Of a stretch of 64,000 bases of DNA, positions 23,243 through 31,772 are shown piece by piece. The DNA is taken from assembly GCA_002256205.1 (NCBI GenBank), contig NKIW01000001.1:496001-560000 (forward strand). The letters run 5' to 3'. The translations under genes were made by a program, and so were the position numbers. This DNA is from Rhizobiales bacterium PAR1. GTDB lineage: Bacteria > Pseudomonadota > Alphaproteobacteria > Rhizobiales > Beijerinckiaceae. Position 1 is the first letter of the stretch, and each line of letters starts with the position of its first letter. The notes beneath the pieces are model-generated. The model searched no databases, was not told the DNA's origin, and worked only from the letters and a program-made list of their open reading frames with translations.

Positions 23243-25855
23243 TCAAAGCTTCGCCACCAGCGCCGAGCCCATGACAGGCTTTCCTTTTGGCCGGGAAAAC
23301 CACCGCCGCCAGAGCGGCTTGATGAGTTCCAGAACCACGAGAACCGTGAACCCCGCCCCGAGTGCGAGAGACAGATCATCAAGATGAAGCGGCCCAAAAC
23401 GGAAAAGCGCACTGGCGGCAGGCCAGAGCAGCGTGATCCCCAATGTCAATGCAACGAGCGGCAAGACAATCGACAACGCCCTGTTGGGTCGGTTGAACGC
23501 CTTGATCAGCGAGGCGCTGGCGGAGCGGTTGACGAAAATCAGCGCAACAATGGACAACACGAGTGAGAAAAACGTCAGTGCTCTCACCTCATCTTCCGAC
23601 ATGCCCTGATCCAGGGCGATCACGAAGATCCCGCTCACGAGAAGGAGCGCCAATACCCCCTGAAACACGCTCCAGCCAATCATCGAGGCCGAAAACAAAG
23701 GCTCTGCCGGGTCTCGGGGTGGCCTTGCCATAACATTGGATTCTGCCGTCTCGGCTTCGAAAACCAGCGAGCACACCGGGTCAATCACCATTTCAAGAAA
23801 GGCGATGTGCACCGGTCCGAACAGGATCGGCAGGCCGAAGATCAGCGGCAGCAACGCGAGGCCGGCAATCGGCACATGAACAGCGAGAATGAAGCTCATC
23901 GCCTTGCGCAGATTGTCGTAAATTCGCCGGCCGAGCCGCACCGTTTTGACGATGGAACCGAAGTCATCGTCGAGCAGCACGATAGCGGCGGCTTCGCGTG
24001 CGACATCCGTACCGCGTCCGCCCATGGCGATGCCGATATGCGCCGCTTTGAGAGAGGGCGCGTCGTTGACGCCATCGCCGGTCATCGCGACGATCTCGCC
24101 ATCCGATTTCAGAGCCTCGACGATACGAAGCTTCTGCTCCGGCATAATGCGCGCAAAGATGCTGGCGGTCCGCATGCGCCCGGCGAGCACTTCATCCGGC
24201 ATCGCGGCAAGGTCTTCGCCAGTGACGACATCGGTACCGGTAATCCCGGCCTGATGGGCAATCGCGAGGGCAGTGGCCGGATAGTCGCCGGTGATCATGA
24301 TGACGCGGATGCCCGCCCGGTGACATTCCCGCACCGCCGCCGGAACAGTCTTGCGCAAGGGATCAGCAAGACCGACGAGCCCAAGGAAGGTGAAGGCAAG
24401 GTCCTCTTGCCTCTTTGGGAGCGCACTTTCCAAGCTCGTTGCACTGGCAACGCCGAGAACGCGAAGTCCGGCGGCCGCCATCGCATTCACCTGTAACGTC
24501 AGCTGCGTTTTCGCCTCACCATCCAGCCGGCAGAGCATCGCAATCGCTTCCGGTGCGCCTTTGGCCGCGACACGGAGCGACTTGCTGCCTGCCCCTGCTT
24601 TCCAGACGTGTGTCATCGCCAGAAGATCAGGGCTGAGGGGATAGGCCCGCAGAAGTGTCCAATCGGCTTTGGGCAGCAGGTCGGCCACCTCCCTGTCTCG
24701 CTTGGCAAGATCATGGAAGGCGCGCTCCATCGGGTCGAACGGCTTTTGCGCCGAGGCAAGGACGCCATGGGCGAGAAGGTTCGCGTAGGACTTAGGCAAG
24801 GTCACAGGCTCTGCCGGGAGGATCGCCAGCGATACCTCGGCCGCCGGTTGCAGGGCGGCAATGGTCATGCGGTTCTCGGTCAGGGTGCCTGTCTTGTCGG
24901 TACACAGAACCGTCGCCGCGCCCAGCGTCTCGATGGCGGCGGAGCGTCGCGTCAACACGTGAACCTGTGATATCCGCCAGGCCCCCATCGCCATGAACAC
25001 CGCGAGCACCACCGGAAACTCCTCCGGCAACATCGACATGCCAAGCGCGATGCCAGCGAGGATGGCATCGAGCCAGCCCCCCCTTAGAAAGCCATAAAGC
25101 AGAACTGCGAGAACGCTGATCGCGGCACCGATCATCGCGAAAAGGCGCACAAACCGCCGCGTCTGAATCTGGAATTGTGCCGGTGCCGTCTCCAGTGTGT
25201 TGAGCGAGAGCCCTATTTTTCCAATTTCACTTCGCCCACCCGTCGCGGACACCACCGCGAGCCCGGCGCCTCGAACAACGAGCGCACCGGAAAACACGAA
25301 AGGCGTATCGTCGCCACCGGGACGCGCGTTGCCATCACGGACCTCGCGCGTGCCAGCATTCTTGCGCACCGGAACGGATTCACCCGTCAAAAGCGATTCA
25401 TCCGCCTGCAGGTCATGGGCTTCGACCAAGCGTGAATCCGCTGGCACCCGATCGCCTTCGGAAAGAACAATCAGATCACCCTGCACAACTTCACGACCGG
25501 CGATGCGCTTGCGCACCCCGTCCCGAACGACCAGCGCGCGCGGGCTCGTGAGGTCACGCAGCGCTTCGAGAACGCGTTCCGTTCTGGTCTCCTGCACCAC
25601 AGTGATCAGCACCGACATGCAGGCAAAGACGAGCAGGATCACCGCCTCTTTCGGATTTCCGAGCGTGAGATATACGAGCCCGCCTCCGATCAGGAGCGCC
25701 AGCATCGGCTCGCGCAGAACCTCCAGCACAATGCGGAAAGGTGTTCGGGGATTTGCCTGAGGCAACTCGTTGAAGCCATCGCGGCCAAGGCGCAGGTGCG
25801 CTTCCGCCTCGCTGATCCCGTTCTGAAATTTCGGCTTACCGGTAGCAAGTTGCAT
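23243..25855 (-). CDS. Cation-transporting P-type ATPase (P2-like)
   Basis: The 870-residue protein has all P-type ATPase marks: TGES near 157, the membrane motif PEEFP at 277-281, the phosphorylated D320 in DKTGTLTEN, MITGDYP, and GDGVNDAPSL near 600, with about ten membrane segments. The N-terminal cation domain and overall size fit type II (calcium or sodium/proton-like) pumps rather than heavy-metal pumps, and no CxxC domain is present. PEEFP instead of PEGLP makes the ion uncertain. It is the last gene of an OmpA, AI-2E transporter, ATPase operon headed by an exact EcfG promoter. Confidence 0.9.
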   Translation of the reverse strand: MQLATGKPKFQNGISEAEAHLRLGRDGFNELPQANPRTPFRIVLEVLREPMLALLIGGGLVYLTLGNPKEAVILLVFACMSVLITVVQETRTERVLEALRDLTSPRALVVRDGVRKRIAGREVVQGDLIVLSEGDRVPADSRLVEAHDLQADESLLTGESVPVRKNAGTREVRDGNARPGGDDTPFVFSGALVVRGAGLAVVSATGGRSEIGKIGLSLNTLETAPAQFQIQTRRFVRLFAMIGAAISVLAVLLYGFLRGGWLDAILAGIALGMSMLPEEFPVVLAVFMAMGAWRISQVHVLTRRSAAIETLGAATVLCTDKTGTLTENRMTIAALQPAAEVSLAILPAEPVTLPKSYANLLAHGVLASAQKPFDPMERAFHDLAKRDREVADLLPKADWTLLRAYPLSPDLLAMTHVWKAGAGSKSLRVAAKGAPEAIAMLCRLDGEAKTQLTLQVNAMAAAGLRVLGVASATSLESALPKRQEDLAFTFLGLVGLADPLRKTVPAAVRECHRAGIRVIMITGDYPATALAIAHQAGITGTDVVTGEDLAAMPDEVLAGRMRTASIFARIMPEQKLRIVEALKSDGEIVAMTGDGVNDAPSLKAAHIGIAMGGRGTDVAREAAAIVLLDDDFGSIVKTVRLGRRIYDNLRKAMSFILAVHVPIAGLALLPLIFGLPILFGPVHIAFLEMVIDPVCSLVFEAETAESNVMARPPRDPAEPLFSASMIGWSVFQGVLALLLVSGIFVIALDQGMSEDEVRALTFFSLVLSIVALIFVNRSASASLIKAFNRPNRALSIVLPLVALTLGITLLWPAASALFRFGPLHLDDLSLALGAGFTVLVVLELIKPLWRRWFSRPKGKPVMGSALVAKL

Positions 25856-25915
25856 CAGGCTCTCTCGCTATCAGGCCCATTGCCCGGTTGTTGCTTGTTG
25901 GTAGAAACACGGTCA

Positions 25916-27019
25916 TCACCTGTTGGTTTCATGCCCGTCTTCACGCATTTTTTCGCTGCGGCGGATCAAACGTGTTCGCAAAATCTCGATCAGCGCCGCC
26001 GTGACCGACACGATCACCGGCCCGAGGACGACGCCCGTCGCCCCCAGCAGCATCAGGCCGCCAGTAATGGCGACAAAGGATGGCAGGGTGTGGAGCATCA
26101 GCCGCTGCCCCACGAGAACCGGATACATGACATTATCGACGAGCCCGACGACGACAGTCCCCCAGACGGCAAGGATAACAGCGGGTTGAAGCTCTCCCGA
26201 GAGCGCCAGGAAAATTGCGGTCGGCACCCAGATCACGAAAGCGCCGAGAAACGGCACCACTGCAAGGAGTCCCATTAACACCCCCCAGAAGACGGGAGCC
26301 GGGAGGTCCAGCCACCAGAACATCAGCCCGCCAAGAATGCCTTGCACGGCGGCGACCGCAGCCCGGCCAAAGACTGTCGCATCGATGGTGTTGGCAATCC
26401 GCTCTGCGAGAAGCCTGAATTCCGCAGCCGTCAAGGGTAATGCATTCCCGGCGGCCCGCGTCAGCATCTCCCGATCCCGTAAGAGATAGAACAGGAAATA
26501 GAATGTCAGCATGAGGCTGATCAGACCGAGAAACGAGCCTTGAACGAAGCTGCCGCTCCACCCCGCGAGCCAGGATGTTCCGGCCTTGACCAGTTGCGGA
26601 ATATCGAACCGATCATTCGCCAACCGCATAATCGAGGTAAATTGCGGTTTGCTTTCAAGAAAATGCTGCCAGTTTTCAGCATCGATCAGCTTGCTGATGC
26701 GTGTCGCACTGCGCGAGGTCTCATCCAGAAGCGTTCCGAGCACCAGAATGGCGGGGACGACGAAGCCGATGGCCGCGATCATAACGGTCAGGATCGCTGC
26801 GACGGCCTTGGCACAGCCGGTCTTGCGGAGCTTGCTATCGAGCGGAGCAAACAGAATCGCGAGTGTAAACGAGCCCACGATCGCCGGCAGAAACGGAAGC
26901 GCCAGAAAATAGCACAGAATAAGCCCGAGCCCGAAGCTTCCGATGATGATGCGGGTCGATGCAGCCGGGCTCAAGAGCCCGGCCTCCTCCCGTTTGGTAT
27001 CAAAATGCCCAGGTTCCAC
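25916..27019 (-). CDS. AI-2E family transporter (PerM-like)
   Basis: The 367-residue membrane protein has about eight membrane segments, a long cytoplasmic or periplasmic stretch at about 95-165, and the late family pattern VPFLGAFVIWVPTAIF, then VLVGQRLMLHTLPSFVAI and LLGATGVVLGPVIVS. The family is named for AI-2 export but members also act as sodium/proton antiporters or permeases of unknown substrate. The start is GTG at 27019, 14 bases after the OmpA-like stop. With the ATPase it points to ion balance at the envelope under stress, which is inference. Confidence 0.88.
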   Translation of the reverse strand: MEPGHFDTKREEAGLLSPAASTRIIIGSFGLGLILCYFLALPFLPAIVGSFTLAILFAPLDSKLRKTGCAKAVAAILTVMIAAIGFVVPAILVLGTLLDETSRSATRISKLIDAENWQHFLESKPQFTSIMRLANDRFDIPQLVKAGTSWLAGWSGSFVQGSFLGLISLMLTFYFLFYLLRDREMLTRAAGNALPLTAAEFRLLAERIANTIDATVFGRAAVAAVQGILGGLMFWWLDLPAPVFWGVLMGLLAVVPFLGAFVIWVPTAIFLALSGELQPAVILAVWGTVVVGLVDNVMYPVLVGQRLMLHTLPSFVAITGGLMLLGATGVVLGPVIVSVTAALIEILRTRLIRRSEKMREDGHETNR

Positions 27020-27033
27020 CTATAGGGCCCCGG

Positions 27034-28689
27034 TCATTTCGGCGATTGCCCGGCCAGCAGCGGCGTGATGCGCCGGAGCGTAACCCGCCGATTTTCGCGA
27101 GAGGCACCTTGCACCGGAACTTTCAGGTACTGCTCGCCATAGCCTTGCGCGGTCAGGTTTTCAGGCGGAACGGCAAAATCCCGGCTCAGGATTGCGGCAA
27201 TCGATTGCGCGCGCCGATACGACAGCGAAAGATTGTCGATCTCGGTGCCAATCGCATCCGTGTATCCCTCGACCATGAACACCTCATTCGGAGATTTTTT
27301 CAGCGCCTGCGTGATGGATTGGGCAATCACGGCAAGCCGGGGAACCTGATCCGACGCCACGTCCCATGAGCCGCTTTCGAAGGTGACGGAATTGATGTCG
27401 ACGCTCCGCATCCGCGCACGCAGATCCGGCGAGTAGCGGACTTCGTCGAGCGTATATCTCCGGGGAAAAGGCGCGATGGGCGGCGCCATCAGCGTCTCAT
27501 AGATCAGCCCCTCATCGGCCATGTCCGCCTCGACGATGTAATGTTCGCGCGGAAGGATCAGAGGCGGCCCGTCGAACACCACGATATCATCCGAGAACCG
27601 CAAACCGGGACGATCGCGCCGCGTGTTGTCGATCAGCACGATTTCAACGCCGCCGCGGGGCTGACGTGTACGGCGGATGAGACGCCCTTCCTGATCCGTG
27701 AGGGTGACGATGCGCGTTCCGTCCGGGCGGGTGAAGACGGTCCGGTTCTCATCCTTGAGGCGATCACTTTGCGGGTTGAGACCCAGATCACGAAAGCGCT
27801 GTGTTTCATCATGGCGGATGATCGCACGCTCGTTGTCGCGCAGGATCGTGAGGCCCGGTTCACGAACGATGGTAACATCGCCCTGCCGGGTCTCCTCGCG
27901 CTGGCGCCGGATATCCTCAAGACGTCCGCCGGCCTGCGTCGACAGAATGCCGCCGAGGACCCCAGCCCCCAGAACCGCAGCGCCAATCCCAACCGCTGCA
28001 GCGCCACGCGCGCCAGGATCCTTACGACCACCCTGTACACCAGGCGCAGGCGGCGGGAGCCCTGTCCCGCCCGGCATGGGGGCAGTCGGAGCAACTGCCG
28101 GGGGGGGCGCTTTTGGCGCAGACCCCGCCTGCGGTGCGGGGACAACAGGGGTATTCTGCGGCGGAGGAACAACGGGCGGAGGGACAACGGGCGGAGGGAC
28201 AACGACCGGCGCGGGAGCAGGCGGCACCGGCATCACCGGAGCCTTGGGAACGGGCTGTGGAGCCGGCGCAGCGGGTCGTTCCTGCGCAGGCTGCGGTTTA
28301 AGCGGCGCAACGACCGGAGGAGCCGCGGCCGGAGCCTTTGGCACGGGCCGCGTTTCAAGCTTTGGTGGCGTCGGCACATCGCGCGGGACAGCGCGTTCAG
28401 CCGGTGCCGCTGGCGGATGGGGCGGTGCAGCAGCCGGCTGGCGCTGCGGCGGAGCTAGCGGAGCGCGGGGAGGCTCTGGCTGAGCACGTGCGGGAGGCGG
28501 GGGAATTGGCACGCCGTGCGGCGGAGTCAATGGAACGGGTGGTTTGGCCTGTTCAGGCTGGCCAAGCGGCGGCACCGATGCCTGAGCCAAGCGATGGATC
28601 GTTGCATCGGTTGGCGCTGCAAAGCCGCCCTGCGCCATGATGAGGCCGGGGAGAATCGTGCCGATCAGCAACCAGTTTTTCGTCCGCAT
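27034..28689 (-). CDS. OmpA family protein with long proline-rich N-terminal region
   Basis: The 551-residue protein has a signal peptide (about 1-25), a Pro/Ala-rich region (about 45-225, runs of PPPVV and APA), a short glycine-rich hydrophobic stretch (about 228-252, GAAAVGIGAAVLGAGVLGG), a charged middle part, and a C-terminal OmpA peptidoglycan-binding domain (about 425-545, with VEGYTDAIGTEIDNLSLSYRRA). The proline region could span the periplasm. It is first in the operon with the AI-2E transporter and the P-type ATPase, 73 bases after an exact EcfG site. OmpA domains anchor the outer membrane or a complex to the cell wall. Confidence 0.9.
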   Translation of the reverse strand: MRTKNWLLIGTILPGLIMAQGGFAAPTDATIHRLAQASVPPLGQPEQAKPPVPLTPPHGVPIPPPPARAQPEPPRAPLAPPQRQPAAAPPHPPAAPAERAVPRDVPTPPKLETRPVPKAPAAAPPVVAPLKPQPAQERPAAPAPQPVPKAPVMPVPPAPAPVVVPPPVVPPPVVPPPQNTPVVPAPQAGSAPKAPPPAVAPTAPMPGGTGLPPPAPGVQGGRKDPGARGAAAVGIGAAVLGAGVLGGILSTQAGGRLEDIRRQREETRQGDVTIVREPGLTILRDNERAIIRHDETQRFRDLGLNPQSDRLKDENRTVFTRPDGTRIVTLTDQEGRLIRRTRQPRGGVEIVLIDNTRRDRPGLRFSDDIVVFDGPPLILPREHYIVEADMADEGLIYETLMAPPIAPFPRRYTLDEVRYSPDLRARMRSVDINSVTFESGSWDVASDQVPRLAVIAQSITQALKKSPNEVFMVEGYTDAIGTEIDNLSLSYRRAQSIAAILSRDFAVPPENLTAQGYGEQYLKVPVQGASRENRRVTLRRITPLLAGQSPK

Positions 28690-28761
28690 GGTCAGGGTCC
28701 ATCTGTTAGGCCCCGGTCCCGGATGCTGAACATCCTCAATCGGGGCTGTGTGATGGAAAGG

Positions 28762-28786
28762 AACGTCAGATCACGCCCAAAGTTCC
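28762..28786 (-). promoter_or_regulatory. EcfG promoter, exact consensus (GGAAC-N16-CGTT)
   Basis: On the minus strand GGAAC (28786-28782), 16 bases, CGTT (28765-28762), 73 bases before the OmpA-like gene at 28689. Confidence 0.86.
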
Positions 28787-28799
28787 CCGCATCATGCCG

Positions 28800-29300
28800 T
28801 CAACGGCGGCGTTGCACGCTCGCGAGGGTCAGTTGCGCGACGCCTGCCGCAAGATTGAGCCCGACTTGCCCCTGAACCGAGACCGGTTGCAGGCTGATCG
28901 AGCGATTGGAGCCCCCGATCAGCGCATTGGCACCGAGGCCCACGCCAACGGTCGCTTCTGCTGAAACCCCATCATATTCGCCCGCCAGTAATCCGGTCCG
29001 AGTGCCACGCTGTTCTGCCATCACACTCCAGAGCAGAACGCCGCGCGTTGTGACGCCAATATCGAGACCATAACGCCGGATCGTGCCGACATAGACCTCG
29101 CTCCGGCCACGGCTGGGCTGAAAACGGCAGTTCATGTCGCGGGTGGACATGATGATTTCGCCAAGACCGGCGGAGACATTGCAGCGCAGCGTCCCCACCT
29201 TGAGAGTATGCCGGGTCGCCTCCTGCGCCTGTCCGGCGGTGGCGGCCAGCATTCCGGCAAGGGTGATGGCCGAGGCCGTGATGATGTTTCTAAATGTCAT
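28800..29300 (-). CDS. DUF992 family exported protein
   Basis: The 166-residue protein has a signal peptide (about 1-25, ending GQAQ) and a DUF992 body: KVGTLRCNVSAGLGEIIMST (with a conserved cysteine), a second cysteine in MNCRF, RRYGLDIGVTTRGVLLWSV, LAGEYDGVSAEATVGVGLG, and GGSNRSISLQPVSVQGQ. The function is unknown; the Gly/Ala-rich middle resembles lipid- or membrane-contacting folds. The start at 29300 follows AGGAG. A near-consensus EcfG site ends 28 bases before it and overlaps a divergent one. Confidence 0.85.
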   Translation of the reverse strand: MTFRNIITASAITLAGMLAATAGQAQEATRHTLKVGTLRCNVSAGLGEIIMSTRDMNCRFQPSRGRSEVYVGTIRRYGLDIGVTTRGVLLWSVMAEQRGTRTGLLAGEYDGVSAEATVGVGLGANALIGGSNRSISLQPVSVQGQVGLNLAAGVAQLTLASVQRRR

Positions 29301-29325
29301 GGTCGATCTCCTGTTTTGCGAGAGA

Positions 29326-29352
29326 GAAACAGAGATCAGGCGTATTCGTTCC
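29326..29352. promoter_or_regulatory. Overlapping divergent EcfG-like promoters
   Basis: The plus strand reads GAAAC-N16-CGTT (29326-29350) toward the 66-residue gene. The minus strand reads GGAAC-N16-TGTT (29352-29328) toward the DUF992 gene. Each is one base from consensus, and they share almost all bases, so one EcfG holoenzyme could start in only one direction at a time. Confidence 0.5.
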
Positions 29353-29364
29353 CTCACCCGGCCT

Positions 29365-29434
29365 AGGCATATTCCGAGCCTGCTGCTCGGCCGAATGCCT
29401 CCCTATCTCCAACAAGGCGGGCACCAATGCCGCC
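29365..29434 (+). promoter_or_regulatory. Candidate leader: ATTCCGAG hairpin and second hairpin before the start
   Basis: AGGCAT and ATGCCT (29365-29370, 29395-29400) enclose a stem-loop whose loop side begins ATTCCGAG, with an inner CCGAG/CTCGG stem. A second hairpin, GGCGGGCA against TGCCGCC (29417-29434), ends directly at the GAGGAG ribosome site of the next gene. If transcription starts at the EcfG-like site, the first hairpin is within about ten bases of the 5' end. Confidence 0.45.
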
Positions 29435-29446
29435 GAGGAGAATGAC

Positions 29447-29647
29447 ATGCCGATTGCAAGCCACACCAAAGCTGCCAACGATCACAAGTCTGCCGCGACC
29501 GCTCATGAGAGCGTTGCTGCGCTCCACACCAAGGGTGACCATGCTGCCGCCCTTGATGGCTCGTCCAAGGCGAAGGGCCATTCGGACATCGCCGGCAAAT
29601 CCGCGATGGAGGCGCATGAGAAGAGCGTGATCAGCGCGAAGAAGTAA
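29447..29647 (+). CDS. Small His/Ala-rich protein, uncharacterised
   Basis: The 66-residue protein is composed mostly of Ala, His, Lys and Ser in irregular short repeats (KAANDH, SAATAHES, KGDHAAAL, KGHSDIA, AHEKS). It has no signal peptide or membrane helix. It resembles small His/Ala-rich stress proteins that I know from other Hyphomicrobiales, for which no activity is established; metal binding by the histidines is a possibility. The ATG has a GAGGAG site. A 21-base stem-loop follows the stop (29658-29678). Confidence 0.75.
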   Translation: MPIASHTKAANDHKSAATAHESVAALHTKGDHAAALDGSSKAKGHSDIAGKSAMEAHEKSVISAKK

Positions 29648-29657
29648 CAGCTTGCGG

Positions 29658-29678
29658 CGGGGACCTTCAGGGTTCCCG
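29658..29678 (+). terminator. Stem-loop after the His/Ala-rich gene
   Basis: CGGGGACC pairs with GGTTCCCG (one G-T pair), loop TTCAG. No T run follows. The remaining bases to 29840 hold no gene I can support. Confidence 0.4.
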
Positions 29679-29840
29679 TCCCGTATTGTGACCGCTCGGC
29701 CAAGATCATCGCAAAGCCGCACCTCTTCCGCCGAGGAAAACCAGATCCAGCATTCAGCGAGGGCCTGCGCGTCCTTCGTCTGGCTCCAGAAGCTCAGCCC
29801 TAATACGGCTTTTCACGCCCAAGGACAGCCATTGCGAAGC

Positions 29841-30749
29841 TCATCGCACGGCAATGCGGCTTCCGGCCGTCCCCGCGAGAATGGCGGAAGCATCCTGCAT
29901 CCGTCCGATCCCGGCCCTCCCGGCTGTATGAGAGACGAACGCCACGGCAGCGGCGACTTTCGGTCCCATCGATCCCGCCGGGAAGGAAAGTGCCGCGAGT
30001 GCTTCGGGCGTCGTTTCGCGGATCGCTTCGGCGTGGTCCGTTCCCCAGCCGGTATAGATGGCCTCAACGTCGGTCAGCATGAGCAGCCAGTCCGCCTTGA
30101 GATCGCGCGCGAGCAGGGCACTCGCATGATCCTTGTCGATAACCGCCTCGATACCGTGCATCTTGCCCTCGGGATCGCGGACAACCGGAATACCTCCGCC
30201 GCCAAGGCAGATCACGGTGATCTGATGATCAATGAGGGTCCTGATAGCTTCAAGGCCAAGAATTTCGAGCGGCTTTGGTGAGGCGACGACCCGCCGCCAA
30301 GTCTTTCCGTCTTGCGCGACATGCCAGCCCCTTTCGGCGGCCAGCGCGCTTGCCTCTATCTCGGTGAAAACGCGCCCGATCGGCTTGGTCGGGTGCACGA
30401 ACGCAGGATCGGCACTATCCACCCGCACCTCGGAGAGCAAGGTCGCAATGGTTCTCCCCGCCGGAAGGGCGTTCCGGAGGCCCTGGGCAAGGAGATAACC
30501 GATCATGCCGGCGGATTCGGCATCAAGGACATCGAGCGCGGTAGGCGTCTCCGGGGTCGAGGCAGACTGAATCGCCAGCAGGCCGACCTGCGGTCCATTG
30601 CCATGCGTCAGGATGATTTCGTGCCCGGCCTCAAACAGCGGCACCAGCGCCGTCGCCGCCACGGCGATGTTACGCGCCTGATTTTCCGCCGTCAGCGCTT
30701 CGCCACGTTGCAAAAGCGCATTCCCGCCAAGGGCAACCACGATCCGCAT
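29841..30749 (-). CDS. arcC: Carbamate kinase
   Basis: The 302-residue enzyme makes ATP from carbamoyl phosphate and ADP in the arginine deiminase pathway. It has the amino acid kinase fold marks ALGGNALLQRGE at the start, HGNGPQVG, and CLGGGGIPVV, plus the SAGMIGYLLAQ segment. Length is normal. It is the last gene of the arc operon, three bases after arcB. The 3' end faces the His/Ala-rich small gene. Confidence 0.95.
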   Translation of the reverse strand: MRIVVALGGNALLQRGEALTAENQARNIAVAATALVPLFEAGHEIILTHGNGPQVGLLAIQSASTPETPTALDVLDAESAGMIGYLLAQGLRNALPAGRTIATLLSEVRVDSADPAFVHPTKPIGRVFTEIEASALAAERGWHVAQDGKTWRRVVASPKPLEILGLEAIRTLIDHQITVICLGGGGIPVVRDPEGKMHGIEAVIDKDHASALLARDLKADWLLMLTDVEAIYTGWGTDHAEAIRETTPEALAALSFPAGSMGPKVAAAVAFVSHTAGRAGIGRMQDASAILAGTAGSRIAVR

Positions 30750-30752
30750 CGC

Positions 30753-31754
30753 TCAGGTTCCGATCGTTGCGAGCAGGATCGCCTTGATCGTGTGCATGCG
30801 GTTTTCCGCCTGATCGAAGACAATCGAAGCGTGGCTTTCGAACACCTCATCGGTGACTTCGAGCCCAACAATGCCAAATTCCTTCTCGATTTCCGCACCA
30901 ACTTCGGTCTCGGCATCATGAAAGGCCGGCAGGCAGTGCATAAACTTGGTGTGCGGATTTTTGGACGTGCGCATCACCTCCGCCGTGACGCGGTAAGGCG
31001 TCAGCAGCTTGATCCGCTCGCCCCAGAGCGCTTTCGCCTCGCCCATCGAAAGCCAGACATCGGTGTAAATGAAGTCCGCACCCAGCACGCCTTCGTTGAT
31101 GTCACTGGTGATCGTGAGCGTTGCGCCGCTCGTCTCAGCCAACCCTTGAAGATAGGTGACGAACCCATCTTCCGGTACCAGATCCGCCGGACCACAGAGG
31201 CGCATATCGATCCCGACCTTCATCGCCCCTACACAAAGTGAACGGGCTACGTTGTTGCGAATATCGCCCATGAAGGTCACCACCAGCGCGGAGAGATGCT
31301 TGTGCGTGAACTCGCGCATGGTGAGAAAATCGGCGAGGATCTGCGTCGGGTGCGCCTCGTCAGTCAGCCCGTTGTAGACTGGCACGCCGGAATAACGGGC
31401 GAGTTGCTCAACGAGCTTCTGGCTGAAGCCACGATATTCGATGGCATCATACATCCGGCCCAGCACACGAGCCGTGTCTTTCATTGATTCCTTGTGGCCA
31501 ATCTGGCTGCCCGAGGGGCCGAGATAGGTCACATGCGCGCCTTGATCATAGGCCGCGACCTCGAACCCGGTGCGGGTACGGGTCGAATCCTTCTCGAAAA
31601 TCAGCGCGATGTTCTTGCGGATAAGGCGCGGCACTTCGGTTCCGGCGTATTTTGCGGCCTTGAGTTCCCCGGCCAGACGCAAGAGGAAACGGATTTCCTC
31701 GGCGGAAAGGCCGTCGAGGCTGGTGAGGCTCCGCCCCTTCATATTGATCGGCAT
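30753..31754 (-). CDS. arcB: Ornithine carbamoyltransferase, catabolic
   Basis: The 333-residue enzyme splits citrulline with phosphate to ornithine and carbamoyl phosphate. The carbamoyl phosphate motif STRTRTGF (57-64), the HPTQ motif after TDEA, and the HCLPAFHD motif near the C-terminus are all present. Size and position between arcA and arcC make the catabolic role likely rather than the biosynthetic ArgF role; the two cannot be told apart by motif alone. Confidence 0.94.
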   Translation of the reverse strand: MPINMKGRSLTSLDGLSAEEIRFLLRLAGELKAAKYAGTEVPRLIRKNIALIFEKDSTRTRTGFEVAAYDQGAHVTYLGPSGSQIGHKESMKDTARVLGRMYDAIEYRGFSQKLVEQLARYSGVPVYNGLTDEAHPTQILADFLTMREFTHKHLSALVVTFMGDIRNNVARSLCVGAMKVGIDMRLCGPADLVPEDGFVTYLQGLAETSGATLTITSDINEGVLGADFIYTDVWLSMGEAKALWGERIKLLTPYRVTAEVMRTSKNPHTKFMHCLPAFHDAETEVGAEIEKEFGIVGLEVTDEVFESHASIVFDQAENRMHTIKAILLATIGT

Positions 31755-31772
31755 GGTGCGCGCTCCTTCGGG

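Noticed and set aside
28760-28784. Plus-strand GGAAC-N16-AGTT overlapping the OmpA operon promoter
   Set aside because: It is the near-palindromic back of the real minus-strand site and no plus-strand gene follows.
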